Below, in pieces: positions 1 to 8,009 of a stretch of 31,563 nucleotides of DNA. Position numbers and translations under genes: made by a program. The notes beneath the pieces were generated by a model. That model made no database searches and was not told the origin of the DNA. It saw nothing but the letters and a program-made list of their open reading frames with translations. Origin of the DNA: a virus; IMG/VR virus record IMGVR_UViG_3300006902_000124, positions 1 through 31,563 of that record. One strand, given 5' to 3'. Position 1 is the stretch's first letter, and the number at the start of each line of letters is the position of its first letter.

Positions 1-545
1 ATGCTTCTGATTCAGGTAAGTGGAAGCTATTTAAAGATAACCAAGCAGAACCTACTACAACAGTTAACACTGGTGGTACTGGCTATGCAGTTGGTACTTT
101 AGTTGCTAACTTAGAAGGTAATGGTTCAGGTACATGGACTGGAAATGCTAGTACAGCAACAGCATTAGCAACTGGCAGAACTATTGCCCAAACAGGAGAT
201 GTGGTTTGGAGTTCAGGAAGTTTTGATGGCTCAGCTAATGTAACAGCAGTTGCAACAATACAAGCAGATGCAGTTGACTCGGCAGAGATTGCAAGTGGTG
301 CTATTGACCTAGACCATATGTCAGCTAACTCAGTTGATTCAGACCAATACGTGGATGGTTCAATTGATGGTGCACATATTGCTAACGATGCTGTTGATAG
401 TCAACACTATGCTGCAGACTCTATTGATGAAGAGCATATTGCAAATGATGCTGTTGGTTCAGCTGAATTAAAATCATTAGCAACATTATTGATTATTAAC
501 TCGGCAGGAACAACTGTTAATACAATTTATGGAGCAGGAGCTTAA
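1..545 (+). CDS. Phage tail-fibre-like protein, C-terminal part (5' end outside window)
   Basis: The reading frame is open from base 3, so this is the 3' part of a longer gene. An in-frame GTG at 201 is internal. The visible ~180 residues begin with a Gly/Thr/Asn-rich stretch containing TATALATGRTIA and a VWSSGSFDGSANVTA segment, a style common in phage tail-fibre proteins. Three 20-residue repeats with AVDS and IDxxHI themes follow, then a short tail ending in GAGA. Such repeats usually form trimeric fibre shafts that bind the host surface. It ends 76 bases before the next structural gene. Fibre identity rests on composition and repeats; which fibre (proximal, distal or whisker) cannot be told. 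Its position beside the glycosyltransferase island is notable. Confidence 0.75.
   Translation, partial: ASDSGKWKLFKDNQAEPTTTVNTGGTGYAVGTLVANLEGNGSGTWTGNASTATALATGRTIAQTGDVVWSSGSFDGSANVTAVATIQADAVDSAEIASGAIDLDHMSANSVDSDQYVDGSIDGAHIANDAVDSQHYAADSIDEEHIANDAVGSAELKSLATLLIINSAGTTVNTIYGAGA
261..470 (+). repeat. 20-residue (60-base) tandem repeats in the tail-fibre protein
   Basis: Three in-frame 60-base units (261-320, 321-380, 381-440) and a partial fourth (441-470) encode the pattern A-[DN]-x-[AV]-V-D-S-x-x-x-x-x-x-[AS]-I-D-x-x-H-[IM]. The repeats are diverged at DNA level but keep period and key residues, which suggests a structural repeat and not a recent duplication. Confidence 0.75.
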
Positions 546-555
546 TTATAACAAC

Positions 556-596
556 GTCTATTTATATTTTTCTTTTTAAGATTAATATAAATAGAC
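556..596. repeat. Perfect 13-bp inverted repeat carrying TATAAATA on both strands
   Basis: Arms 556-568 and 584-596 are exact reverse complements (GTCTATTTATATT / AATATAAATAGAC) around a 15-base loop. The right arm holds a plus-strand TATAAATA (586-593) and the left arm the same box on the minus strand (559-566). The element fills the gap between the tail-fibre stop (545) and the next start (622). It could be a hairpin terminator for the upstream gene, a promoter, or both. There is a T-rich loop but no clean T-run after the stem. Confidence 0.7.
586..593 (+). promoter_or_regulatory. T4-type late promoter box TATAAATA
   Basis: An exact match to the T4 late promoter consensus, 28 bases before the ATG at 622. 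A second exact copy at 609-616 lies only 5 bases before that ATG, so it is less likely to serve this gene. A structural gene directly downstream fits late transcription. Identification is by consensus only. Confidence 0.6.
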
Positions 597-621
597 TTAA
601 TACAGGAATATAAATAATACT

Positions 622-1530
622 ATGGCTGCAAGAACACCCCTAAAATTAAATGGTACAAATGTTAGAGAGATGTCAAGTACCGATTATGATAATATAGTTG
701 CACGAACGGCGTATCTATATTTAACAGACCCGTCTGTTACACTATCCCAAGTTGGAAGTAGTGGTTCATTAGATGCTATGAGTGATACAAGAACCCAAGC
801 AGGTGCTGCAACAACTCATGCGAGTAGCTTCCGTTCTGAGGGAGATACACCTAATGTAGAAACAGTTACAGTATCATATGATAAAATTACTGAAGCAACA
901 GCTTCGTTATCGGCACCAGCTGATACGAACAATATAAGATTTCCAGTATATATTACTTCTGGTAATATTAAAGCAATGACTCTTCAGGAAATGTATGATA
1001 CATATGTTAGTGATGCAGTTGATGCGATTATAGCAGCACTACCTTATCAAATAGGTACATCTACTACACCGCCATCTGGATATACTAATGTTTCAACAAC
1101 AGCAGTGTTTACAGATACACGTGCAGATGCTGGTGCATATAGTGCTGGTGGTATTACTGAAACACAAGACCAACCAACTACTATAACTAATTATTATCTT
1201 CATAGAGCTAATGGTTCATCTACAGCATACAGTGCAACACCAATGTATATTGATTCTAACCAAAATCTTAAAGAATATACATCTGCAGAGTTTGATGCTA
1301 TTATGAAAGAAGTAATTAGATATACAACAGTAAATGATAGTGGTAATACAATGAGATTTTTTATTGATGGTTCAGGTACATCATTAGGTACTGGTATGGT
1401 TAATACTAAATTGAATAGTTCTACATACGCACAAAGAGAAGTGGGTGGAGATGACTATCGAACACAAGAGTTCCCGGCTGGTTCAGCGGCAACTATTTCA
1501 ACATACTATTTAAAAGCGAGGAAAGTATAA
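622..1530 (+). CDS. T4-like virion structural protein
   Basis: This 302-residue protein starts MAARTPLKLNGTNVREM and contains TDPSVTLSQVGS, a DTRTQAGA motif repeated later as DTRADAGAY, and NIKAMTLQEMYDTY. From memory this arrangement matches a structural protein family widespread in T4-like cyanophages; I cannot verify it by search. The paired DTR..AGAY and TITxYYL elements point to an internal duplication of a beta-rich module, around residues 55-120 and 160-290. No enzyme motif or signal peptide is visible. It sits behind late promoter boxes and overlaps the next gene by one base (TAATG). Its exact place in the virion is unknown. Confidence 0.75.
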   Translation: MAARTPLKLNGTNVREMSSTDYDNIVARTAYLYLTDPSVTLSQVGSSGSLDAMSDTRTQAGAATTHASSFRSEGDTPNVETVTVSYDKITEATASLSAPADTNNIRFPVYITSGNIKAMTLQEMYDTYVSDAVDAIIAALPYQIGTSTTPPSGYTNVSTTAVFTDTRADAGAYSAGGITETQDQPTTITNYYLHRANGSSTAYSATPMYIDSNQNLKEYTSAEFDAIMKEVIRYTTVNDSGNTMRFFIDGSGTSLGTGMVNTKLNSSTYAQREVGGDDYRTQEFPAGSAATISTYYLKARKV

Positions 1531-2291
1531 TGTCGACAATGATTAATAAAGACAACTATGTCTCAGCAACTTTTCTTGATGCTGAGAGAAAAAATATTGA
1601 GGTTCTCCTTAATATGGACCATACAGCTGAGAAAGAATTAACACCACATGTAATTGAAGCTGATGAAAGTAATAAAGAATATCAAGCATTATTAAAGCTT
1701 GTTACTGAAGACGAACTTCATGAACAAACGTGGGAAACTAAAAAGGCAGAGAGCGAAGCTTTCATTGCAATGGCAAGACATGTTATTGCTGATGAATTTA
1801 ATGAAGCAGAGGCAGTTGCAAATAATGCAGTTGATATTGATTCATTATTAACAAAGACTCAAATCTATCCTACCATTGTTAATACTATTTTTACTAACAT
1901 GGAAAATGAAGACCACCTATTTGCTTTGAAGCTAGCGTTATTTGATATACAAGAAATTAGAGAATCAACTGATACTAGTAATAAGACAGCATTAAGGAAA
2001 GGTAAAAATAAAATTGATGTATTACAAAAAGCATTTCAAATTGTTGGTTTAAGAGAACATCAGTCTGATGACCCAGCTGTTTCAGATCCTAAAGAGAATG
2101 CGGCAGAACTAGAAAAAGTTGAAGCTGAACCTATGGAGTCTGGAGATTTAGGTGCTGGGGTTAAAGTAGAACCTCCTGCTAAAGTTCTGAAAGCAAGAAA
2201 AGCAGGCCAAAGAATAACGACTGGTCAAAAACCGGCTAAACGTAAAATGACTGAGGCTCAGCGTAAAAAAGCTGGACTAAATAAAACTTAA
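1530..2291 (+). CDS. Uncharacterised phage protein with acidic middle and basic tail
   Basis: The 253-residue product starts at an ATG that overlaps the upstream stop by one base, with GAGGAAAG before it as a ribosome-binding site. Residues 1-170 look helical and acidic. From about 180 it becomes low-complexity (Pro, Glu, Ala), and the last ~35 residues are Lys/Arg-rich (KPAKRKMTEAQRKKAG). There are no membrane segments, cysteines or catalytic motifs. Translational coupling to the structural gene suggests a virion or assembly role, but I do not recognise the family. Its last four bases overlap the convergent glycosyltransferase gene. Confidence 0.6.
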   Translation: MSTMINKDNYVSATFLDAERKNIEVLLNMDHTAEKELTPHVIEADESNKEYQALLKLVTEDELHEQTWETKKAESEAFIAMARHVIADEFNEAEAVANNAVDIDSLLTKTQIYPTIVNTIFTNMENEDHLFALKLALFDIQEIRESTDTSNKTALRKGKNKIDVLQKAFQIVGLREHQSDDPAVSDPKENAAELEKVEAEPMESGDLGAGVKVEPPAKVLKARKAGQRITTGQKPAKRKMTEAQRKKAGLNKT

Positions 2292-2338
2292 GAAGAAGGC
2301 ATGAAATAATTAGACCACCAACCGGTCCAGCCTTCTTC
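2277..2338 (-). terminator. Candidate terminator hairpin at the convergent gene ends
   Basis: GAAGAAGGC (2292-2300) and GCCTTCTTC (2330-2338) are perfect 9-bp arms around a 29-base loop that itself contains GACC/GGTC (2313-2316, 2324-2327). Read on the minus strand, the stem is followed by a T-rich run (TTAAGTTTTATTTAG), so it may end the minus operon. It overlaps the last codons of the glycosyltransferase gene. The plus-strand side lacks a T-run. Confidence 0.4.
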
Positions 2339-2860
2339 CATTAGGTGATGTAGTTGACCTAATGTAACTATCCCCATCGCAGCATGTGGTTCAGAGGTAT
2401 CTATCTTTGGACATACTGGGTCGAATATATTATATTCAATTTCTTTATAATAAAACTCATCACTCCCTCTATTATATTTTCTCATATAAACATCTGCATA
2501 AGGCCAGAACTTTTCCCATATATGAGATACATCACCAGTCCAAGAAACAATAGATGAGTTAAGAGGTGTGTGTCCAAAGTCTGGCCTCCACCACTTATCA
2601 TCTAACAATGTAAATTTTTCTCTCCATAAGTTTGGTAACTTCTTATAGATAACTACATCTAAATCAAAATATAAATTCTGCCCATCTCTAAACCTATCAT
2701 ACATTTGGAATTTATTATACCAGTTACCATATAAGTTTTCTTCAATAACTTCAAAGGTATCATACTCTAAACCAGAATGAGTGTCTATCATATACTTTAA
2801 GTTATCAACATGCCATTGAGTAAACTTATCACCAAACCTACAACAAATTATTCTTTTCAT
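2288..2860 (-). CDS. GT-A-like glycosyltransferase, short
   Basis: The start used here is the ATG at 2860, which overlaps the upstream stop as ATGA; a TTG six bases earlier is less likely. The ~190-residue product has an N-terminal strand (KRIICCRFGDKFT) and a central LYFDLDVVI, the hydrophobic-D-x-D signature of metal-dependent, nucleotide-sugar-using GT-A enzymes. Trp/Tyr-rich segments follow. It resembles the next gene upstream in the first 60 residues and around the DxD motif, so the two are probably paralogs. At under 200 residues it is short for a complete GT-A domain and may use a small acceptor. Donor and acceptor are unknown. It is the last gene of the minus-strand block. Confidence 0.65.
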   Translation of the reverse strand: MKRIICCRFGDKFTQWHVDNLKYMIDTHSGLEYDTFEVIEENLYGNWYNKFQMYDRFRDGQNLYFDLDVVIYKKLPNLWREKFTLLDDKWWRPDFGHTPLNSSIVSWTGDVSHIWEKFWPYADVYMRKYNRGSDEFYYKEIEYNIFDPVCPKIDTSEPHAAMGIVTLGQLHHLMEEGWTGWWSNYFMPSS

Positions 2861-3621
2861 TTCCAATAGTCCTTAACCCATCCGGTGTTATGTATAGTAT
2901 TATCTGGTCCTAACATATGTACTACTTTGATATTAGGATGTACATCATCTAAAATCATGTAATCAACATCAAATTTTTCACAATACTTTTTATTAAGTTT
3001 AATGTTTTTAAAATAATCATCACTATGATATTTAACTATCCATTTCTCTGGTGTTGTATGTACGTTTGCTTTAGCTTCCCAAAACACTTTCCAATTAACA
3101 TAATTTTGTTCTCCATAATATTTGTAATGAACAACTTCATCATTGAAAAATTTCATTTGCCAATATTCAGGTGCTGAAATAAAATCATCCCATACATATG
3201 ACAAAGTTCCAGATTTAAATTTATAAAACCCACCATTTGTTTCTAATGCTAATCCATGTTCTATTAATTCTTCTGAGTTCCACCATATACCATAAGTAAC
3301 TAATTCACCGTCTTCTACAGGGTGTCCTATAAGTTCATCAACATTGCCTGTAATAACTTGGTCAATATCCATTACTATAATATCATCACCTGGATTTTGA
3401 TATGCATAGTGAGGAGAAAAGAATTTTAGTTTATGCCAATGTAATTTAATATTGCTATTATAATTATATGGTAGTACTATATCTGCTTTAACATTAGGAT
3501 TATCACTTATGCATATAGATTGAAATGGAATGCTTGAGTTTCTTCTTATACTATCAAATAATTTACCTACATAATCTGGAGTATATTTATTGCCAAAGTA
3601 TACTGTACATATTTTAAGCAT
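2857..3621 (-). CDS. GT-A-like glycosyltransferase
   Basis: The 254-residue protein opens with LKICTVYFGNKYTPDYV and carries IIVMDIDQVITGN near residue 80, a DxD-type motif flanked by hydrophobic residues as in GT-A glycosyltransferases (GT8-like layout). ETNGGFYKF and the C-terminal VHMLGPDNTIHNTGW resemble the acceptor-side and terminal His motifs of that fold. There is no signal peptide or membrane segment, so it should act in the cytoplasm on a nucleotide sugar. It overlaps the upstream gene by 8 bases and the downstream gene by 4, showing co-translation with two other glycosyltransferases. The sugar is not predictable. Confidence 0.7.
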   Translation of the reverse strand: MLKICTVYFGNKYTPDYVGKLFDSIRRNSSIPFQSICISDNPNVKADIVLPYNYNSNIKLHWHKLKFFSPHYAYQNPGDDIIVMDIDQVITGNVDELIGHPVEDGELVTYGIWWNSEELIEHGLALETNGGFYKFKSGTLSYVWDDFISAPEYWQMKFFNDEVVHYKYYGEQNYVNWKVFWEAKANVHTTPEKWIVKYHSDDYFKNIKLNKKYCEKFDVDYMILDDVHPNIKVVHMLGPDNTIHNTGWVKDYWK

Positions 3622-4492
3622 CTAACCTTCTCCATACACAATCAAAGTCTTTACAGATTGCATGGACTATTTTTGTTTTAGCTGGAATGAAACGTTGCTT
3701 GTCAAAGAAGTAATGCCATTCATCATCAAGCCATTGTACATTAATATTATTAACTCGTAATTTATATGAGAAAATAGTTTCGTTATCATACCTAAACATA
3801 TCAAGAATGTTCTGAGGATATAAACCACTATCTGCATATGCATCACTTCTTAATGCTGTCATCATTTCTATTATATGTTCAAACCCACCAAAGTAATCTA
3901 ACTGCTTTATATGTTCTGCATTTGCACCAATGATTCCAGTATTGATTACATCATTAGCAATAGGGTAACCACCATCTATTAACATAGCTTGACAATTATA
4001 ATATTTTGCTGATGGACTTCTAATACCATGATTAAAATTTAAAGCATCTCTCTTAATAACCTTATTATTATTATCAAGAACACATATACCTTTTGACAGA
4101 TCCCAAGCATCAAAGAAACTTTCAGTAGTTAAAGGTACAGCATCAAAATCTAAATATAAAATTTCATCATAAAAATTTGCTAGTTCACATAGGATATGTA
4201 TCTTATAAAAATTTATTACTTCATATCCAGTTAATTCAGGAAAGTCTTTAAGAAAATTTTTTTCAAATGTTTGATACTTCTCATCATAAGTATACATCTT
4301 AAAAGCAGCACCTATATACTTAGCGTATTTTCTTTTATTTTCAAGGAGCCTATTATAATGTCCTTGGAAAGCATCAACTGTTTCAGTTGCTTTCTCTATT
4401 GAATCATTTTTATTTGGTGAAGTATATTTTGAATTACCAAAATGTTCAGTGGCCGGTATGTTGACATAAATAGTATAAACTATTCTTTTCAT
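3614..4492 (-). CDS. GT-A-like glycosyltransferase
   Basis: The 292-residue product has ILYLDFDAVPLT near residue 112, again a hydrophobic DxD motif, preceded by NFYKIHILCELANFYDE, where GT-A enzymes place donor-contacting residues. NTGIIGAN near 185 resembles the usual N-x-G acceptor motif. The N-terminus (RIVYTIYVNIPATEHFGN) is a typical first strand. It differs enough from its two downstream neighbours to suggest a different acceptor. It starts inside the methyltransferase stop (ATGA) and ends inside the next gene. Together the three genes look like a glycan-assembly module next to the carbamoyltransferase. Confidence 0.7.
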   Translation of the reverse strand: MKRIVYTIYVNIPATEHFGNSKYTSPNKNDSIEKATETVDAFQGHYNRLLENKRKYAKYIGAAFKMYTYDEKYQTFEKNFLKDFPELTGYEVINFYKIHILCELANFYDEILYLDFDAVPLTTESFFDAWDLSKGICVLDNNNKVIKRDALNFNHGIRSPSAKYYNCQAMLIDGGYPIANDVINTGIIGANAEHIKQLDYFGGFEHIIEMMTALRSDAYADSGLYPQNILDMFRYDNETIFSYKLRVNNINVQWLDDEWHYFFDKQRFIPAKTKIVHAICKDFDCVWRRLDA

Positions 4493-5244
4493 AGCTTTCC
4501 TATTAACATATATCTAGTACCTCTCTCATCTTCTAATTCATCCTCTACTAATACCTCTGCTTCAGAAGGTAGTTGTCCTTTAAATTCTTCTATACTATTT
4601 ACACAATTAATATGACCTGGTATATCAATCATATTATTAGAAGTAAAAGCAAAGTGAGCAGTAGGTTTAACTCTACTCCACCAAGGTATCTTATAACATT
4701 TATGAGCAAGCCAATCAGGTACAAACTTATTATCTTTCCATATTGACCTTGGTCCTATTGGTCCCCAAAGATACATTGGCTTCATATGTTCACATGAAGT
4801 ATTAATAAATATATCTGCAGTGTCAAACATATCTCTATACTCTTCAAACACATCACCGGTTATCCAATCAACTTTATGGTCTTTATAAAATAATCTATTC
4901 CGACCTATTGTAATAGCTTGGTCATCTTCATCTATACATGTAATCTTTTTTACTTTATCTGATATTAATGGTATAAGAACACTTCCATACCAACAACCAA
5001 ATATAACAACTTCAGTATCTTTATTTAAAAGATTTAATTTATCTAAGTGATTAACTAATAGTGATTTAGCTTTAACTTGATTGGCGCTAAATGAATCGAA
5101 TATATCTTCTTTACGTTCAGGTTCATGTTCAAATATAGTAAATATATTTTCAAGTAATTTAAACTTTATCGTTGAAGGTTGATTAGATAATTCTAATATG
5201 TTTTTAATATATGTTAATTCTTCTCTTTCTATCATTAGTCCCAT
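4489..5244 (-). CDS. Class I SAM-dependent methyltransferase-like protein
   Basis: The 251-residue protein has a Rossmann-type block VVIFGCWYGSVLIPLIS near 83-99, an acidic second-strand end ITCIDEDDQAI, and DWITGDVFEE then DTADIFINTSCEHM at strands 3-4. This is the order of class I methyltransferases, although the glycine motif is atypical (GCWYGS instead of GxGxG). The N-terminal ~70 residues are helical and may bind substrate. Starts at 5244 or 5235 (M4) are both possible; the latter overlaps the carbamoyltransferase stop by one base (TAATG). The methyl acceptor is unknown. Flanking carbamoyl- and glycosyl-transferases suggest sugar tailoring. Confidence 0.65.
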   Translation of the reverse strand: MGLMIEREELTYIKNILELSNQPSTIKFKLLENIFTIFEHEPERKEDIFDSFSANQVKAKSLLVNHLDKLNLLNKDTEVVIFGCWYGSVLIPLISDKVKKITCIDEDDQAITIGRNRLFYKDHKVDWITGDVFEEYRDMFDTADIFINTSCEHMKPMYLWGPIGPRSIWKDNKFVPDWLAHKCYKIPWWSRVKPTAHFAFTSNNMIDIPGHINCVNSIEEFKGQLPSEAEVLVEDELEDERGTRYMLIGKL

Positions 5245-6812
5245 CCATCATGTGTTACTTTTTTAATTAACATCCAATCATTAATTACTAATACATCTAT
5301 AGCAGTTTCTCTAAACGTTCTAATAGCATGCCAAGGTTCTTCTACAATAGGTTCTTGAGAATTAAAGCTAGTATTTAATAGTATAGGTATTCCTACTAAT
5401 TTATAAAACTCATGAATCATATCATAGTACTTCTCATTTTGTTCTCTATTCACTGTTTGTATTCTTGCTGTTCCATCAACATGTGTTACACCAGGAATCT
5501 TATCAGATTTAACTGGCATAATTCTTGACATATACGGAGATGGTTGATTAGTATCAAAGTAGTCTTGATAATATTCTTCCATTACAACAGGAGCAAATGG
5601 TCTAAAGTCTTCTCTCATTTTTATTGTACTATTAATAATATCTTTTATGTCAGGATTACGTGGGTCTGCTAATATACTTCTATTACCCAATGCTCTATTG
5701 CCACTCTCAGATTTACCTTGAAACCAACCTACTGTTTTACCATCAACTATTTGTTGAGCAACTCTTTTCATATCAAGAGGTTCCCATAATAATTCTTCAT
5801 ATCCCCATTCAAAATATTTATTTTTTCCAGGTTTCCAATCGTATGCTTTACCAGAGTAAGTATCTACTATATGCTTATTATTATTTAATACATAGTCAGC
5901 ATGTTGATACACCCCACAAGCTTGACCTTCATCACCTACAGCTGGAGGTACATAAACATTCGTCCATGTTTTAGTAAACTCTTCATTCATATAACCATTA
6001 TAAGATACACCACCAGCAACACAAAGATTCTCTGAGGTTTTAAGTGGATAAACAAATTCTTTTATTTTATCTATTGTGAATTCTTGAAGTGTGAATGCTA
6101 AATCTTGTTTCCTATATCTCTTTAAGTCTATATGGTCAAATTTTTCTTGCTTCTTTTCTGTTATTTCACCAGCAAGTATTAATTCAAATAGACTATAAAA
6201 ATAATCATTCCTTTGACCGTAAGCAGATAGGCCCATAAGTTTACCAGCTCCTAATGTACCAAACCCAGTTAAGTTTGCCATGTGATTCCATAACCAACCA
6301 ATAGGTAATACATCAGATAAATCGGTCATTACATTATTCTTATCAAAGAAGCAACATCTATATCTATTACCAATACCATCAATAGCTAATTTATCTGATT
6401 GCTCAAAACCTGAATTAATAAAGGCATAAGCAGCATGTGATTGATGATGGTCTATAAAGTATATCCCATCTTTATAATAATGGTCCCATAACTTTTTAGG
6501 TTGCCAATCAAATATCTCGTCATGGCCTTTTAAAACTGTTTGAAGCAAAGGTTCCTTTGACATTCTTACACCACCATAAGTATATGTAAATGCTAGTATA
6601 CTATCATCTTCTTTTTTAAAATACTCTTCAGTAAATTCATCATTCAATCTATAGTCATTAGGATTTAATACATCTGATTGATGAGCATAAGCTTCTGCGA
6701 AATATGGCAAGTTATGTTTAAATCGTGTTTGTCTTTCTCTTTGATTATGCCATACTCCATCATATGTGTTATGGTCATGTAAGTTTAATGCTACTGCTTT
6801 TATTTTATTTAT
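5235..6812 (-). CDS. NodU/CmcH/TobZ-family O-carbamoyltransferase, start lacks ATG
   Basis: This enzyme should transfer a carbamoyl group from carbamoyl phosphate, via carbamoyl-AMP, to a hydroxyl on a sugar or nucleoside. The HHQSHAAYAF motif (residues 122-131 of the extended protein) and IDGIG at 144-148 match the metal site of the N-terminal domain. AGGVSYNGYMN and SGNRALGNRSILADPR are hallmarks of the C-terminal domain. The longest ORF with a usual start begins with TTG at 6710, but the same frame is open to 6812. It encodes VALNLHDHNTY and ERQTRFKH, equivalent to the family's first strand and ER(F)TRxKH motif, so the true start lies at about 6801-6812. No ATG, GTG or TTG exists there; ATA is available at 6812 and 6803. 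Extended length is 525 residues. Confidence 0.85.
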   Translation of the reverse strand: MNKIKAVALNLHDHNTYDGVWHNQRERQTRFKHNLPYFAEAYAHQSDVLNPNDYRLNDEFTEEYFKKEDDSILAFTYTYGGVRMSKEPLLQTVLKGHDEIFDWQPKKLWDHYYKDGIYFIDHHQSHAAYAFINSGFEQSDKLAIDGIGNRYRCCFFDKNNVMTDLSDVLPIGWLWNHMANLTGFGTLGAGKLMGLSAYGQRNDYFYSLFELILAGEITEKKQEKFDHIDLKRYRKQDLAFTLQEFTIDKIKEFVYPLKTSENLCVAGGVSYNGYMNEEFTKTWTNVYVPPAVGDEGQACGVYQHADYVLNNNKHIVDTYSGKAYDWKPGKNKYFEWGYEELLWEPLDMKRVAQQIVDGKTVGWFQGKSESGNRALGNRSILADPRNPDIKDIINSTIKMREDFRPFAPVVMEEYYQDYFDTNQPSPYMSRIMPVKSDKIPGVTHVDGTARIQTVNREQNEKYYDMIHEFYKLVGIPILLNTSFNSQEPIVEEPWHAIRTFRETAIDVLVINDWMLIKKVTHDGWD

Positions 6813-7644
6813 TCAATAAGCTCGCGTATTTTTTTAATGGGAAGTGTCCTTTAGGTTGTACGTATTCTGTACAGGTTACACAATAGTTTTCATATTTAAA
6901 TAATCTGAAGTTCATCATCTTATCTACATTCTCTTGAGTAATTTCAAATTCTTTAGAGGTGATAGCATTATTTGCAAACTTTTTACTACAATGTACTAAG
7001 TTTTGATTTTCAAAATTAATAACAGGTACCATAGGGAATGCTGCACACATCTTCCTATCTATCTCTGCTGCTTGGGCGTTTAATCGTATCTCTTGAAAAT
7101 CAGGTGCTCTACCATTAAACTCTTTCCATAAAGTATTCTTATGGTCTAGCTTTTCCATTGCTTCTGGATATAGGTGCTTATATTTCTCAAAGTTAGGTGT
7201 CTTAATAACTAAGTTATAATTGTTAAATTCATTTTCATCATGGAAGTCATATGACTTTGGTCCTAATAAAGATATCTCATGCTCATAAAAATCTAATATG
7301 AAATGCTCAACATATATTATATCAGGATCTGTTAATACTTTTGGGTACCTTCTCCTTACTGTTGAGTTAGATAATACCTCACATACATGATTAGGATTAC
7401 TTTTAATTTCTTCAATAACTTCAGGTAAATTTTTTATTAATCCAGGTTCACCACCAAGTATGTTACATCTTGTTTTATAGTTTCTTAAATAATATAATGT
7501 TTTCTTTAAGAACTCCATGTCAACTGTTAGGTTCCTTTGTTCCAAAGTATAGCTAGTACAATAATGACAATCCTTATTACAAGACATTGACAAAAAGAAG
7601 TCTATTGCTAAATAATTATTTTGAACGTCTTTTAAATCTATCAT
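6805..7644 (-). CDS. Radical SAM protein with C-terminal auxiliary-cluster cysteines
   Basis: The CxxxCxxC motif (C22, C26, C29; CNKDCHYC) binds the [4Fe-4S] cluster that cleaves SAM, and ILGGEPGL (62-69) is the SAM-binding GGEP motif. Further cysteines at about 200, 219, 255 and 258 (KMC, HCS, CVTC) fit a twitch/SPASM-like auxiliary cluster. The 279-residue length fits a core with a short auxiliary domain. It starts with a 4-base ATGA overlap with the gene upstream and ends inside the non-ATG start region of the carbamoyltransferase. The substrate is not predictable from sequence. Confidence 0.8.
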   Translation of the reverse strand: MIDLKDVQNNYLAIDFFLSMSCNKDCHYCTSYTLEQRNLTVDMEFLKKTLYYLRNYKTRCNILGGEPGLIKNLPEVIEEIKSNPNHVCEVLSNSTVRRRYPKVLTDPDIIYVEHFILDFYEHEISLLGPKSYDFHDENEFNNYNLVIKTPNFEKYKHLYPEAMEKLDHKNTLWKEFNGRAPDFQEIRLNAQAAEIDRKMCAAFPMVPVINFENQNLVHCSKKFANNAITSKEFEITQENVDKMMNFRLFKYENYCVTCTEYVQPKGHFPLKKYASLLNK

Positions 7645-8009
7645 ACTAAAAATTTACCATCGCTTTGTCTAAGATTTCTTGCATCTGAATCATAATTGTG
7701 CCAATACGGTTGTTGAGGATGCCACAAGATTTTATCATGAATAAATTTATTAAATGCTGAATCTAATTTTTGCTTAGGGCCATCTTTAAATTCAGCATCC
7801 CACGCGTATGCAGGTAACTCATATATTTTTTCTACTAAGTAATAATATATATCTTCAACTTCTCTAGCACCATCTTCATATTTAAGCCGACACTTATCAC
7901 CTAATATTTTTTGCATATTAACATATAGTTGCTGGTACTTATCATCAATAGAAACCATATTGCCTTCATCATCTATTTTAACAAGTATATTGTTTACTAC
8001 TTCTATCAT
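7641..8009 (-). CDS. Uncharacterised 122-residue protein
   Basis: I recognise no family. The product is acidic at the N-terminus (VKIDDEGNMVSIDDKYQQLY), has a Tyr-rich helical middle (VEDIYYYLVEKIYELPAY), and an aromatic C-terminal segment (ILWHPQQPYWHNY). It has a single cysteine and no signal peptide or membrane helix. It is fixed between the DegT aminotransferase and a radical SAM gene by 4-base ATGA overlaps on both sides, which argues for a real, co-translated gene. It could be an accessory or carrier protein for one of these enzymes, but nothing in the sequence shows this. Confidence 0.6.
   Translation of the reverse strand: MIEVVNNILVKIDDEGNMVSIDDKYQQLYVNMQKILGDKCRLKYEDGAREVEDIYYYLVEKIYELPAYAWDAEFKDGPKQKLDSAFNKFIHDKILWHPQQPYWHNYDSDARNLRQSDGKFLV

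Noticed and set aside
5660-5974. Plus-strand open frame opposite the carbamoyltransferase
   Set aside because: It lies wholly antisense to a well-supported enzyme domain; the Tyr/Leu-rich product has no family features or ribosome-binding site. The other antisense frames at 8790-9137, 9160-9561, 16747-17034 and 22523-22753 were rejected likewise.
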